From Roseovarius dicentrarchi (lineage in GTDB: Bacteria; Pseudomonadota; Alphaproteobacteria; Rhodobacterales; Rhodobacteraceae): a stretch of DNA of 64,000 nt. The notes below the pieces were generated by a model. That model saw only the letters and a list, made by a program, of their open reading frames with translations, did not search any database and was not told where the DNA came from. The position numbers and the translations under genes were made by a program. Location: assembly GCF_003316635.1 (NCBI RefSeq), contig NZ_QNQP01000002.1, forward strand, positions 1 through 64,000. The letters run 5' to 3'. Shown in pieces: positions 8,727-23,305 of this stretch. How positions within the stretch are numbered: position 1 is the stretch's first letter; each line of letters starts with the position of its first letter.

Positions 8727-9476
8727 CTATCGCTGCCGCCAGGCCCGCCATATCAGCCCCGGCAGTATGGCGAAACAGCGCGCATAGCGCGGCATCATGC
8801 GGCGCGGCGCGCTCAGCGCCCGCCACAGCCACTCCATCGCCAGACCGCGCATCCAGCGCGGCGCGCGGCGCTGATGACCGGCCAAAAAATCAAGGCCCGC
8901 GCCAAAGCAGGCAAACCCGACAGACGGCGCCAGCGCCGCCCCGCGCGCCGCCAGCATTTCCTGCCTGGGCGCGCCAAGGGCCAGAAAACACAGGCCCGCG
9001 CCCGATGCCTCAAGATCGCGCAACACTTCGGCCACCTGTGGACCCTGCGGATCAAACCCCATCGGCGGCGCCAGACGGAACGCGACCGCCAGCCCCGGCA
9101 CCAGCTTGCGCAAATGCGCCTCCGCAGCTTGCAGGACGTCTTCGGTGCTGCCGATCATCGCGATCGCGCGGCCCTCTTCTGTGGCCAGCCGCGCCAGCGG
9201 CACCACCAGATCCGACCCCGGCATCAGCTGAACCGGCTGCCGCGCCAGCCGCGACAGCCAGACAATGGGCCGCCCGTCCGCAACAATAATGTCCATCGCC
9301 GCGTAGGCTCTGGCAAACTGCGCATCGCTGCCGATCCGGGCCATGTGATCCAGATTGACCGTGGCCAGCCGGAAGCCTTCGCCATCGCGCAAGCGCGTCC
9401 TCACCGTACGTTCCAGCGCCGCGCGCGCCCTGTGGGTGATGCGGACCTTGCGCCCGTTATGCGTGATCAGTGCCAT
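8727..9476 (-). CDS. WecG/TagA/CpsF-family glycosyltransferase
   Basis: A 249-aa member of the WecG/TagA/CpsF family, which transfers N-acetylmannosamine-type or glucuronosyl residues to undecaprenyl-linked acceptors. Diagnostic stretches are VNLDHM, ADGRPIVWLSR, CFLALGAPRQE and GAGLDFLAGHQRRAPRWM. The start at 9476 (MALITHNG) matches where the family begins; the frame is open to 9587 but that extension is basic and unlike the family. It is transcribed opposite to its neighbours, and the divergent spacer to the polymerase gene (9477-9601) should hold two promoters. Confidence 0.9.
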   Translation of the reverse strand: MALITHNGRKVRITHRARAALERTVRTRLRDGEGFRLATVNLDHMARIGSDAQFARAYAAMDIIVADGRPIVWLSRLARQPVQLMPGSDLVVPLARLATEEGRAIAMIGSTEDVLQAAEAHLRKLVPGLAVAFRLAPPMGFDPQGPQVAEVLRDLEASGAGLCFLALGAPRQEMLAARGAALAPSVGFACFGAGLDFLAGHQRRAPRWMRGLAMEWLWRALSAPRRMMPRYARCFAILPGLIWRAWRQR

Positions 9477-9601
9477 GGATGCGCCTTTGACGTATACCCC
9501 TGCATAGCCTGCAAAAACGCCCGGTGCCAAGAGCGCACGACGCGCGACAACTGCCGCACGCCGTGCTAGACAGACGCGCAACGCCACTTGCCGGATGCCG
9601 G

Positions 9602-11062
9602 ATGCCCAACACGCTCGCCTATATCATGCTGATGGTCTGGCCGCTGGCCTGCGTCCTGCTGTGCCGCCGCCTGCCGCCCGAGCGGGCGATTATCTGGTGC
9701 ATTCTGGGCGGCTACCTTTTGTTGCCGCCGGTCGCGGGCTTTGATCTGCCGCTGGTGCCGGAAATGAACAAGACCTCCATCCCCAACATCACCGCATTTC
9801 TGCTTTGCGTTTTCTATCTCAAGCGGCGCGTGTCCTTTTGGCCGGAAAACTGGGCCATGCGCCTGCTTGTACTTGGGTTTCTGCTGGGCGTGATTCCCAC
9901 GGTGCTGACCAATGGCGACGCGATCAGGTTTACCTTGCTGGGGCAAACGGCGCCGATCGTGTTTTCAACCGCGTCGCTGCCCGGTCTGGGCCTGCGCGAT
10001 CTGCTGTCCGTGATGGTGGCGCAAGTCATCGTGCTGCTGCCGTTCTTTCTGGGCCGGAGCCTCCTCAGCACCGAAACCGGCCTGCGCGAGCTGCTTTTGG
10101 CGCTGGTGGTCGGAGCGTTGATTTACTCCATCCCGGCGCTGATCGAAATTCGCCTGAGCCCGCAGATCAACACATGGGTTTACGGGTTTTTTCAGCACGA
10201 TTTCGAACAGATGATGCGTCAGGGCGGATTTCGTCCCATCGTATTTCTGCCCCACGCCTTGTTGCTGGCCTTTTTCGTGATGAGCGCGGCGATGGCGGCG
10301 CTGGCGCTGGGGCGCGGTGCGCCCGCGCCCCGGCGTTGGCGCGCGTTCGGATGCGCGGCCTATCTGCTGATTCTGCTGATCCTGTGCAAAAGCATGGCAT
10401 CGGTCGCCTATGCAATGGTGCTGGCGCCGGTCATCTTGTTTGCGACGCCCCGCGTGCAGATGCGGCTGGCGCTGGTTTTCGCATTGGTGGCAATGATTTA
10501 CCCGATGCTGCGCAATTATGACGTCATTCCAACCAATGACATTCTGGCCCAGGCCGAGGCGATCAATCCGGACCGCGCGCAATCGCTGGGGTATCGCTTT
10601 GACAACGAAGAGCAACTTCTTGACAGAGCGGATAAAAAACCGCTCTTTGGGTGGGGCGGATGGGGCCGCAACCTGGTCCGTGACAAACAGACGGGGCGTA
10701 TCCTGACCATTCCGGACGGGGAATGGATCATCGTATTCGGCACGTTCGGCTGGGTGGGCTACATCGCGCAAATGGGTCTGCTCGGCGGGCCGCTGATCCT
10801 GCTTTGGTGGGGGATGCCGCGCAAGTCGCGCCAGCCCTTGCCGCCATACGCGGCACCTGTTGCGCTGCTTTTGGCGATCACGATGATGGATATGCTGTTG
10901 AACGCGATCCTGACGCCCTACACTTGGCTGATGGCCGGCGCGATCCTCGGCACCTGCGAGCGTGTGGGCCAGAAAACAGTCGCACCAGCGTTGGTGTCCA
11001 AAGCGCCCCGGCGCAGGGTTCTGATTGGGCAGGTCGACACCCCTGATTCCCGCATACGTTGA
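9602..11062 (+). CDS. O-antigen ligase/polymerase-like membrane protein (Wzy/WaaL type)
   Basis: A 486-aa very hydrophobic protein with about ten to twelve membrane segments and one larger periplasmic loop (about residues 310-390). That loop has the pattern of the O-antigen ligase/Wzy_C family: PLFGWGGWGRN, then DGEWIIVFGTFGWVGYIAQMG. Proteins of this family polymerise or ligate lipid-linked oligosaccharides in the periplasm. As the only such gene in a locus with Wzx- and Wzz-like partners, it is the best candidate for the polymerase. ATG 9602 is chosen because the first membrane helix starts right after it. Confidence 0.82.
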   Translation: MPNTLAYIMLMVWPLACVLLCRRLPPERAIIWCILGGYLLLPPVAGFDLPLVPEMNKTSIPNITAFLLCVFYLKRRVSFWPENWAMRLLVLGFLLGVIPTVLTNGDAIRFTLLGQTAPIVFSTASLPGLGLRDLLSVMVAQVIVLLPFFLGRSLLSTETGLRELLLALVVGALIYSIPALIEIRLSPQINTWVYGFFQHDFEQMMRQGGFRPIVFLPHALLLAFFVMSAAMAALALGRGAPAPRRWRAFGCAAYLLILLILCKSMASVAYAMVLAPVILFATPRVQMRLALVFALVAMIYPMLRNYDVIPTNDILAQAEAINPDRAQSLGYRFDNEEQLLDRADKKPLFGWGGWGRNLVRDKQTGRILTIPDGEWIIVFGTFGWVGYIAQMGLLGGPLILLWWGMPRKSRQPLPPYAAPVALLLAITMMDMLLNAILTPYTWLMAGAILGTCERVGQKTVAPALVSKAPRRRVLIGQVDTPDSRIR

Positions 11063-11353
11063 ACCTGTGTTTCGGCTATATCGTTAAGCGAGAGCGTTGA
11101 TTCTACGTGGAAAATGGCAAAAATAGGTCATTGTTTCCAGATTCAGGCCAATCTGTTTCCCGTACAGGATTTGTCGCAAGGGCCGAGCCAGTCACAATGA
11201 TAACACATTGCAGGAAAATATCGCAATGACAGTAGGTTGAGTAGTTAAGTTGATCTTCTCCCGGAAAACAATGCTTCGTGATCTGACGCTTATCAAATAG
11301 AGTTTAGTCGCCTCGCTTGTATATTTCGGGGTGTGTGAAGGTTGGCAAGTGAC
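11063..11353. other. AT-rich intergenic region before the PKS operon
   Basis: 291 bases with no supported gene and lower GC than the flanks. It probably contains the promoter of the long PKS/NRPS operon. It shares the 11-mer ATTGTTTCCAG (11130-11140) with the promoter region of the polysaccharide operon at 33599-33609. A GAAGG ribosome-site-like stretch at 11337-11341 precedes ATG 11354. Confidence 0.5.
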
Positions 11354-14300
11354 ATGGAAAATACCGCGCAGAGCGTCAAGAGTGCAGCCCGGCCTGTTTC
11401 GGGTGATATCGCCATTGTTGGTATGGCCCTTGATGTGCCGGGCGCGGGGGACGTTGCCACCTTCTGGCATAACCTGTCGAACGGAGTTGAAAGCATCACG
11501 CGCCTCGACCGTGACGCCTTGATCGCGGCAGGCGAGGATCCGGCGAAAATAGCGCAGAAAAACTATGTCCCTGCTGCTGCGCCCTTGGCCGGGTACGCGG
11601 ATTTTGACGCCGAATTCTTTGGCTTTGGCCCCAAGGACGCGGCCATTCTGGATCCGCAGCACCGCAAGTTCCTTGAGGTGACATGGGCCGCGATGGAGCA
11701 GGCCGGCCACGCGCCGCGCGGTTTTCCGGGGCGCATCGGGGTCTATGCCGGGTGCGGCATGGGCAGCTATTTTTACTTCAACATTTGCTCAAACCCCGAT
11801 CTGGTGGACGATGTGGGCATGTTCCTGTTGCGCCATACCGGCAACGACAAGGATTTCATGGCCACGCGCGTCAGCCATGTGTTCGATCTGAAAGGCCCCA
11901 GCGTGAACATGCAGACGGCGTGCAGTACTTCGCTGGTTGCTGTTCATTATGCGCGTCAGGCGTTGATGAATGGTGAATGCGACATGGCGCTTGCGGGCGG
12001 GGTCACGATAGAATTGCCGCAGGGCCGCGGCTACCTGTTCAAGGAAAACGAAATTCTGTCGCCTGACGGCCACTGCCATGCCTTCGATCACCGCGCGCAA
12101 GGCACCGTTTTCGGCAGCGGCGCGGGCGCTGTTGCCCTGCGCCGGCTGGAGGATGCGGAGGCGGACGGCGATCATATCTGGGCTGTCATCAAAGGCACGG
12201 CCATCAACAATGACGGTGCCGCCAAGGCCGGGTATCTGGCGCCCAGCGTCGAAGGGCAGGCGGCCGCGATCCGCGCCGCACTGGACAACGCCGGCACCGC
12301 GCCCGAAAGCATCGGCTATATCGAATGTCACGGCACCGGCACCTATCTGGGCGACCCGATCGAGGTGGCCGCACTGACGCAGGCGCATGACAGCATCCAA
12401 CGCGGATATTGCCGCATCGGATCGGTCAAAACCAACATTGGCCATCTGGACACGGCTGCCGGCGTGGTTGGCCTGATTAAAACGGCCCTTTCGCTGCACC
12501 ACCGCAAGATCGTGCCCAGCCTCGGATTTGAGGCGCCGAACCCGGCGATTGATTTTGAAAACAGCCCCTTTCGGGTGGCCGATCGTCTGATGGACTGGCC
12601 CTCGGATACGCCGCGCCGTGCGGCGGTCAATTCGCTGGGCGTCGGCGGCACCAACGCGCATGTCATTCTGGAACAGGCGCCGACGCGGCCAGCGTCGGAG
12701 GATGGTGATTTCCCGTTTCAGATCATAACGCTGTCGGCCAAATCCAAAGCAGCACTTGAAGAAAGCGCCGCCGCCCTCGCGGCCCATTTGCGCGCCCATC
12801 CAAATCAACCGCTGGCCGATGTTGCCTACAGCCTCAAGAATGGACGCCATGCCTTTGACAAAAGGCGTGTTCTGGTGGCCGAGACCCATGATGAAGCGGC
12901 GCGCCTGCTGGAGACGAACGACCCCTTGCGCGTCTTTAACCACGAAGCTCTGGCCGCCGCGCCCGAGCTGGTGTTCATGTTTCCGGGCGGCGGCGCGCAA
13001 TACCCCGGAATGGCCCGCGATCTGTATGAGACAGAGCCGGTCTTTGCCGAGTGGATGGATCGGGGGCTGGATCATCTTCAGCCGCAGTTGGATTATGACA
13101 TCCGCGCGCTCTGGCTGCCGGAGGCGGAGGGCGTGGCTGCGGCCACGGAGGCGCTGAAAAAGCCGTCCGTACAGCTGCCGCTTATCATGATTACCGAATA
13201 CGCGCTGGCGCAGCTGTGGCTGGGATGGGGCGTGCGGCCGGCGGCGCTGGTCGGCCATTCGATGGGCGAGAATACCGCCGCTTGTCTGGCGGGCGTCATG
13301 TCCTTCGAGGATTGCATTGATCTGGTCCTGATGCGCGGACGCCTGTTCGATACGGTTCCTGCGGGCGGAATGCTGAGCGTATCGCTGCCCCAGCGAGAGC
13401 TGGCGCCGCTGATCGGCGATGATCTGGACATTGCCAGCGTCAACGCGCCGGGCCTGTGCGCCGTTTCGGGCCCGCAGGCGGCGCTGGACGCGCTGGCCGC
13501 GCGCTTGCAAGGCCAAGACGTCGAATTTCAACGCGTTGCCATCGACATTGCTGCCCATTCGCGCATGCTGGACGGTATCCTGCCCGCGTTTCGCGCGCAT
13601 TTGCAGACCATGGATCTAAGCGCGCCGCAGATCCCGTTCATGTCGAACCGCAGTGGCACCTATATCACCGACGCCGAGGCAACCGATCCCGAATACTGGG
13701 TGGAGCAGCTGCGCCATACCGTGCATTTCGCGCAGTGCATCGACACGCTGTCAGACGCGCCGCGCGTCTTTCTGGAGGTGGGGCCGGGCCGGGCGCTGGC
13801 GTCGCTGGCGCAGATGGGCGCGGGGGTCAGGCCGGGGCAGGTGCTCAGCACGTTGCGCCATCCCGATCATGCGATGCCGGATGACGCTTATTTTCTGGGC
13901 GTCATCGGCCGCCTTTGGGCCTGCGGGATCGAGGCGGACTGGGATCAGATCTGGGGCGAGGCGCGGCGCAATCGCGTGGTGTTGCCCGGCTACCCGTTCC
14001 AGCGCAGCCGATATTTCATCGAGCCGGGCAAGGCGGCCAGCGCGGCGCAGCCGATCGCGCGGCAGGATGATATCAGCCGCTGGGGCGCCGCGCCGCGCTG
14101 GACACCGGCCTATGCCGATTGCGATCTGGACACGGCGGAGGGGCTGGGCGCGCCGCTGACATGGCTGTTTTTCGTGGATGCCGCCGGAATTGCGGCGCAG
14201 GTGGCGGCGCGGCTGGCGGGTGCGGGGCACATTGTCACAACAGTCCGGTCGGGTGACAGTTTCCAGCGGCGCGGCGAGGGGGATTATATCCTGTCCCCCG

Positions 14301-14512
14301 AACAGGGCCGGAAGGGGACGAGGCGCTGTTGTCTGCGCTGGCCGGGGACGGACGTCTGCCGCAGCGCATCGCGCATTTCTGGGGCGTCACCACGACAGAG
14401 ACGTTCCGCCCCGGCAGCAGCTTTTTCGACCGCAACATGGAGCATGGCCTGCACAGCCTTATCCACCTGGCGCAAGCCATGGGCGCGGTGCAGATGCCCG
14501 AGTGCCACCTGA
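11354..14512 (+). CDS. Type I polyketide synthase, N-terminal part (KS-AT), ends in a frameshift
   Basis: The first open frame of a PKS. Ketosynthase: about residues 18-440, with catalytic Cys190 in QTACSTS and the His motifs ECHGTGTYLGDP and KTNIGHLDTAAG. Acyltransferase: about 540-840, with Ser636 in GHSMGENT. A post-AT linker (PGYPFQRSRYF) and the start of the ketoreductase structural part follow. Around 14300 homology leaves this frame and continues in the -1 frame. The last ~70 residues here (from about 14305) are out-of-frame noise rich in Arg, Cys and Ser. One missing base would explain it. ATG 11354 is preferred over TTG 11342. It heads the operon; the AT extender unit (probably malonyl) is not certain. 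Confidence 0.9.
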   Translation: MENTAQSVKSAARPVSGDIAIVGMALDVPGAGDVATFWHNLSNGVESITRLDRDALIAAGEDPAKIAQKNYVPAAAPLAGYADFDAEFFGFGPKDAAILDPQHRKFLEVTWAAMEQAGHAPRGFPGRIGVYAGCGMGSYFYFNICSNPDLVDDVGMFLLRHTGNDKDFMATRVSHVFDLKGPSVNMQTACSTSLVAVHYARQALMNGECDMALAGGVTIELPQGRGYLFKENEILSPDGHCHAFDHRAQGTVFGSGAGAVALRRLEDAEADGDHIWAVIKGTAINNDGAAKAGYLAPSVEGQAAAIRAALDNAGTAPESIGYIECHGTGTYLGDPIEVAALTQAHDSIQRGYCRIGSVKTNIGHLDTAAGVVGLIKTALSLHHRKIVPSLGFEAPNPAIDFENSPFRVADRLMDWPSDTPRRAAVNSLGVGGTNAHVILEQAPTRPASEDGDFPFQIITLSAKSKAALEESAAALAAHLRAHPNQPLADVAYSLKNGRHAFDKRRVLVAETHDEAARLLETNDPLRVFNHEALAAAPELVFMFPGGGAQYPGMARDLYETEPVFAEWMDRGLDHLQPQLDYDIRALWLPEAEGVAAATEALKKPSVQLPLIMITEYALAQLWLGWGVRPAALVGHSMGENTAACLAGVMSFEDCIDLVLMRGRLFDTVPAGGMLSVSLPQRELAPLIGDDLDIASVNAPGLCAVSGPQAALDALAARLQGQDVEFQRVAIDIAAHSRMLDGILPAFRAHLQTMDLSAPQIPFMSNRSGTYITDAEATDPEYWVEQLRHTVHFAQCIDTLSDAPRVFLEVGPGRALASLAQMGAGVRPGQVLSTLRHPDHAMPDDAYFLGVIGRLWACGIEADWDQIWGEARRNRVVLPGYPFQRSRYFIEPGKAASAAQPIARQDDISRWGAAPRWTPAYADCDLDTAEGLGAPLTWLFFVDAAGIAAQVAARLAGAGHIVTTVRSGDSFQRRGEGDYILSPEQGRKGTRRCCLRWPGTDVCRSASRISGASPRQRRSAPAAAFSTATWSMACTALSTWRKPWARCRCPSAT

Positions 14513-17500
14513 GCGTGATCACGACCGGCGCGACCAATGCAGGCGGCAGCGGGCTGGACTACCCCGAAAAGGCCTGCGCACTGGGTCCGGTCGGGGTTAT
14601 TCCGCGCGAATTTCCCGGCGTGACCGCATCCTTGCTGGATATTGAGGCGCCGCAGTCTGCGCCGCGCGGGGGGCGCCGCCGCAAGGCGCCCGCGCCCGCG
14701 CCTGATCTGGCCCGGCGCCTGCTGGAGGATCTGCTGGCCACACCCGCAAACGCCATCGCCGCCTATCGCGGCGACCGGCGCCTGATGCAGGTGTTGCGCC
14801 CGGCCCCGCTGGAGCCTGCCGCGCAGGGCGCGCCCGTTTGGCAGTCCGGCGGTCTTTATATGATCACCGGCGGGTTTGGCGGCATCGGTCTGAGCATTGC
14901 GCGCGATATGGCAGCGAGGGCCGGCGCGCATGTGGTGCTGCTGTCGCGCAGCAGGCTGCCCGAACGCGCGCTTTGGGACCAGCAGACCGGGCGCAGCGCG
15001 CGCCGCATTTCCGCCATCCGCGAGATCGAGGCGCTTGGCGGCACCGTCACCACGTTGGTCGCGGATGTCACTGATCTGGTGCAAATGCAGAAGGTCGCGC
15101 AGACGCTGGGCCGGATGGGCAAGCTGTCGGGCATCATTCATGCCGCCGGCGTGATTGATGACGCCCCCATACTGGCAAAAAATGCAGGAACGGTGCAGGC
15201 GGTTCTGGCGCCGAAAATCGCGGGTCTGCGCGTGCTGGATACTGTGTTCCCCGATGGCGCTGCCGATCTGCTGGTGCTGTTTTCATCAACCAGCACGATC
15301 ACCACGCCGGCCGGGCAGGTCGATTATGTGGCCGCCAACGCCTACCTGGACGCGGTTGCGCAGGCACGGCAGGGTGGCAAAACGCGGGTTCTGGCGGTGA
15401 ACTGGGGTGTCTGGGCGGATACCGGCATGGCCGCCGACGCGATGGCGCGCCGGATGGGCGACACCGGCGATGATGCATATCCGCTGGCGCAGCCCATGCT
15501 GCGCAGCGTTTCGGGCGACGACGGCGATCAGACCTTTGGCCTGACCTTGTCCGCGCGGGATGATTGGGTGCTGGACGGGCACCGCCTGAAAAACGGTCAG
15601 GCGCTGTTGCCCGGCACCGCCGTGATCGAACTGGTCGCCGAGGCGATGGCGGCGGGCGGTGCCTTCCGCCCGTTCGAGCTGCGCGATCTTTATTTCCTGC
15701 GCCCGTTTGACGTGGCGGAGGGTGTGGCCCAATCGGGGCAGTTGCGCCTGCGCGGCACAGGCGACAATCAGACGCTATCGCTGCACCGCGCCGCCGAGGC
15801 GGGCGGGCACAGCGGCTGGCTGCGCACCGCCGAGGCGCGGCTGCATCCGCTGGCGGCACCGGCGCCGCGCATTGACCCGGCGCAGATCGCGGCCCGCTGC
15901 GGCGATGCCGCGTGCGCGCCCTACCTGTCACCGCAGGAGGCGCATCTGACCTTCGGGGCGCGCTGGCACGTGGTGCAAAGCGCCGCGATGACGGGGGCCG
16001 AGGGGCTGGCCACGCTGGCATTGCCGGACGCCTTTCGAGGGGATCTGGCGGCGGGATATCTGGCACATCCCGCGCTGCTGGACCTTGCCACCGGATGGGC
16101 CGTTGCGCTGCATGCGGGGTATGATCCGGCGGATCTATGGGTGCCGGCGGGCTATGCCGCGCTGCGTGTCTATCGCCCGCTGCCGGGCGAAATCATCAGC
16201 CGGGTGCGGCTGGCACCCGGCGCGGATGCGGGTACGGCGGTGTTTGACATCACGCTGGCCACGCCGGATGGCGCCGTGCTGTTGATGGCCGAGGGGTTCC
16301 GCATGCGGCGGCTGGACCGCAGCGCGCTGGCCGGGATCGGCGCGCCGCCCGCCCCCGGCGATATCGTGCCGGACATGGCGGAGGCTCCCGCGCCGCTCTC
16401 TGCTGCCGAGGCGCGGCTTTTGCGCCATATCGCCCAAGGCATCACCGCAAAAGAAGGCGCCGAGGCGCTGCGCCGGGCGCTTGCCTCTGGCGCGCCGCAG
16501 ATGGCCATTTCGCCGCTGGACCTGAACGCGCTGAAGGCCGAGGCCGCCGCCGCGCCCGATGCGGCACCATCGGGCCAGAGCTTCGAGCGCCCGCAACTGG
16601 ATGGCGACTATGTGCCGCCCGAAGGCGCCACCGAAACGGCGCTGGCGGATATCTGGTCCAGCCTTCTGGGCATTGCCGAGGTCGGGGCCGAGGACAGCTT
16701 TTTCGACCTTGGCGGGCATTCGCTGCTGGCGGTACGGTTGTTTGCGCAGGTCCGGCAGCGCTTTGGCGTTGATTTTCCGCTATCGCTGCTGTTCGAGGCG
16801 CCCAGCATCCGCGCGCTGGCGCAACGCATCGAGGCGCAGGCAGGCCCGATCGCGCCGGATGTTGCCACCGACAGCAGCGCAGCGGCAGATCAGCCAGCCG
16901 CGCCGCGCCATCTGGTGCCGCTGCACCCGGACATGAGCGGCCCGCGCACGCCGTTTTTCATCGTCGCGGGCATGTTCGGCAACGTGCTGAACCTGCGCCA
17001 GCTGGCGCTGCTGGTCGGGCAGGGGCGGCCCGTGTGGGGCCTTCAGGCGCGCGGCCTGATCGGCGACAGCGCGCCGCATGAAACAATGGAAGCCGCCGCC
17101 GCAGATTATATTGCCGAAATTCGCGGGGTGCAGCCCGAAGGGCCCTATTACCTTGGCGGTTTTTCCGGCGGCGGGCTGATCGCGTACGAGATGGCCCAGC
17201 AACTGCGCGCAGCAGGGCAGGAGGTGGGCGTTCTGGCATTGCTCGATACGCCGCTGCCGGTGCGCCCCAGCCTGACGCGCGCTGACAAGGCGCTGATAAA
17301 GCTGCATGAATTGCGCCGTAATGGGCCGCGTTACCTGCTGGACTGGGCGCGCGACCGTGCCGCGTGGGAGCTGTCGAAGCGCCGCGGCACCGCAGGCGCC
17401 GCGCAGGACAGCGCCAGCTTCAACAATGCAGCGGTCGAGGCGGCGTTCCGCCGCGCCGCCGCCGCCTATACGCCCCGCCGCTGGGACGGCCCGATCACGC

Positions 17501-17769
17501 TGCTGCGCCCCAAGCTGGACCGCCATTGGCAGGTCACGGGCGGCAACTGGGTCAGCGCGGCGCGCGAATATGTGTTCGACGACAATCAATGGACCCGCCA
17601 CGCGCCGGGCATCGACGTGATCGAAGTGCCGGGCGACCATGATGGCATGGTTCTGGTGCCGAATGTCGGTGTGCTGGCCGGTCATCTGAACGCCATCCTG
17701 ACAGCGGCGGATCTGTCGGCGGCGGGCGGCGACAGGTCGGCCTGGGCCGCACAGAGCGCGGCGGAGTGA
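14329..17769 (+). CDS. Type I polyketide synthase, C-terminal part (KR-DH-ACP-TE)
   Basis: Continuation of the PKS in the -1 frame; the frame is open from 14257. Counting from 14329, the ketoreductase has TGGFGGIG near residue 181 and the catalytic Tyr333 in VDYVAANAYLD. The dehydratase hot-dog pair has His418 (HRLKNGQALLPG) and Asp585 (HPALLDLATG). A phosphopantetheine carrier site is Ser798 in LGGHSLLAV. A C-terminal thioesterase has Ser946 in GGFSGGG. Domain order KR before DH is the reverse of ordinary modular PKSs. A GGAAGGGGA stretch 10 bases before TTG 14329 could allow internal initiation, but a single polypeptide with the upstream part is more likely. It overlaps the next gene at its stop. 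Confidence 0.9.
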   Translation: MSALAGDGRLPQRIAHFWGVTTTETFRPGSSFFDRNMEHGLHSLIHLAQAMGAVQMPECHLSVITTGATNAGGSGLDYPEKACALGPVGVIPREFPGVTASLLDIEAPQSAPRGGRRRKAPAPAPDLARRLLEDLLATPANAIAAYRGDRRLMQVLRPAPLEPAAQGAPVWQSGGLYMITGGFGGIGLSIARDMAARAGAHVVLLSRSRLPERALWDQQTGRSARRISAIREIEALGGTVTTLVADVTDLVQMQKVAQTLGRMGKLSGIIHAAGVIDDAPILAKNAGTVQAVLAPKIAGLRVLDTVFPDGAADLLVLFSSTSTITTPAGQVDYVAANAYLDAVAQARQGGKTRVLAVNWGVWADTGMAADAMARRMGDTGDDAYPLAQPMLRSVSGDDGDQTFGLTLSARDDWVLDGHRLKNGQALLPGTAVIELVAEAMAAGGAFRPFELRDLYFLRPFDVAEGVAQSGQLRLRGTGDNQTLSLHRAAEAGGHSGWLRTAEARLHPLAAPAPRIDPAQIAARCGDAACAPYLSPQEAHLTFGARWHVVQSAAMTGAEGLATLALPDAFRGDLAAGYLAHPALLDLATGWAVALHAGYDPADLWVPAGYAALRVYRPLPGEIISRVRLAPGADAGTAVFDITLATPDGAVLLMAEGFRMRRLDRSALAGIGAPPAPGDIVPDMAEAPAPLSAAEARLLRHIAQGITAKEGAEALRRALASGAPQMAISPLDLNALKAEAAAAPDAAPSGQSFERPQLDGDYVPPEGATETALADIWSSLLGIAEVGAEDSFFDLGGHSLLAVRLFAQVRQRFGVDFPLSLLFEAPSIRALAQRIEAQAGPIAPDVATDSSAAADQPAAPRHLVPLHPDMSGPRTPFFIVAGMFGNVLNLRQLALLVGQGRPVWGLQARGLIGDSAPHETMEAAAADYIAEIRGVQPEGPYYLGGFSGGGLIAYEMAQQLRAAGQEVGVLALLDTPLPVRPSLTRADKALIKLHELRRNGPRYLLDWARDRAAWELSKRRGTAGAAQDSASFNNAAVEAAFRRAAAAYTPRRWDGPITLLRPKLDRHWQVTGGNWVSAAREYVFDDNQWTRHAPGIDVIEVPGDHDGMVLVPNVGVLAGHLNAILTAADLSAAGGDRSAWAAQSAAE

Positions 17770-17774
17770 CAGCC

Positions 17775-18778
17775 ATGAAGTCCCCTACAGTCTTGGCGAT
17801 CGTGCTGAATTATCGCACGCCCGATCTGACCGTGCGCGCCGTGACGGCGGCGGTTGCCGCGATGGAGGGGATCGCCGGCGCCATCACGGTCGTTGACAAC
17901 GCTTCGGGCGATGACAGTTGCCAGATCATCGCGCAGGCGATTGAAGGCAACGGCTGGGACCGGGTGACGCTGATGCAGGCGGGGCGCAACGGCGGGTTTG
18001 GCGCGGGCAATAATCACGGTATTCTGGCGGGCCTGCCCGGCGGCGCTGCGCCCGATTACGTTTATCTGCTGAACTCCGACGCGTGGCCCGAGGCGGGCGC
18101 GATCCGCGCGCTTCTGGATGTGTTGGTGGCTGCGCCAGCCGCCGGTATCGCCGGCAGCTATATCATGGGCGAGGATGGCGCGCCGCATCGCACCGCGTTC
18201 CGGTTCCCCTCCATCGCGGGGGAGTTTGAGGGGGCGGTGCGCACGGGGCTGTTTACGCGTCTTTTGCGCGATTGGGTGGTGCCGCTGCCCATCCCGCAGG
18301 TGATCGCGCGGGTGGATTGGGTGGCTGGTGCCTCGGTGATGCTGCGCCGCGCGATGCTGGACGATATCGGCCTGTTTGATGAGGCGTTTTTCCTTTATTA
18401 TGAGGAAACCGATCTGTGCCTGCGCGCCGCGCGTGCGGGTTGGCAGTGCCTTTATGTGCCTGCCTCGCATACGGTGCATGTCGGGTCTGTGTCGACCGGT
18501 ATGCGCAACTGGACGCGCACGCCGCAATATTGGTTCGACTCGCGGCTGCATTATTTCCAGCAAAATCACGGCAGCGCCTATGCCGCCGCCGCGACCCTGT
18601 CACGTATCATGGGCGAGGGGCTGTGGCGTCTGCGCTGTCTGGTGACACGCCATGACCCGCGCGATCCGCCGCGATTTTTGCGCGATCTGACGCGCCACGC
18701 CCTGCGCAATGGCCTGTCGGCCAAATCGCCGCGCGCGGTTCCCGCGCAGCCCAGCGCCAACCTTCAAGGAGAGAGCCG

Positions 18779-18782
<4 letters not shown>
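17775..18782 (+). CDS. Glycosyltransferase family 2 (rhamnosyltransferase-like)
   Basis: A 335-aa GT2 enzyme with ILNYRTPDLTVRAV-like start, VVDNASGDDS, the DXD-like LNSDAWPE, and EAFFLYYEETDLCLRA, a stretch typical of rhamnosyl- and related transferases. A GGAG ribosome site (17763-17766) precedes ATG 17775. A GTG at 17766 that overlaps the PKS stop is an alternative. It lies between the PKS and NRPS genes and overlaps the NRPS start (ATGA at 18779-18782), so it is translationally coupled to both. This is the main sequence evidence that the polyketide/peptide product and a sugar are joined in one pathway. Confidence 0.87.

Positions 18783-23301
<4,519 letters not shown>

Positions 23302-23305
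<4 letters not shown>

Noticed and set aside
14295..14330. Programmed -1 frameshift site in the PKS
   Set aside because: No X-XXY-YYZ heptamer in the reading frame and no clear stimulatory hairpin; a sequence error or true mutation is simpler.
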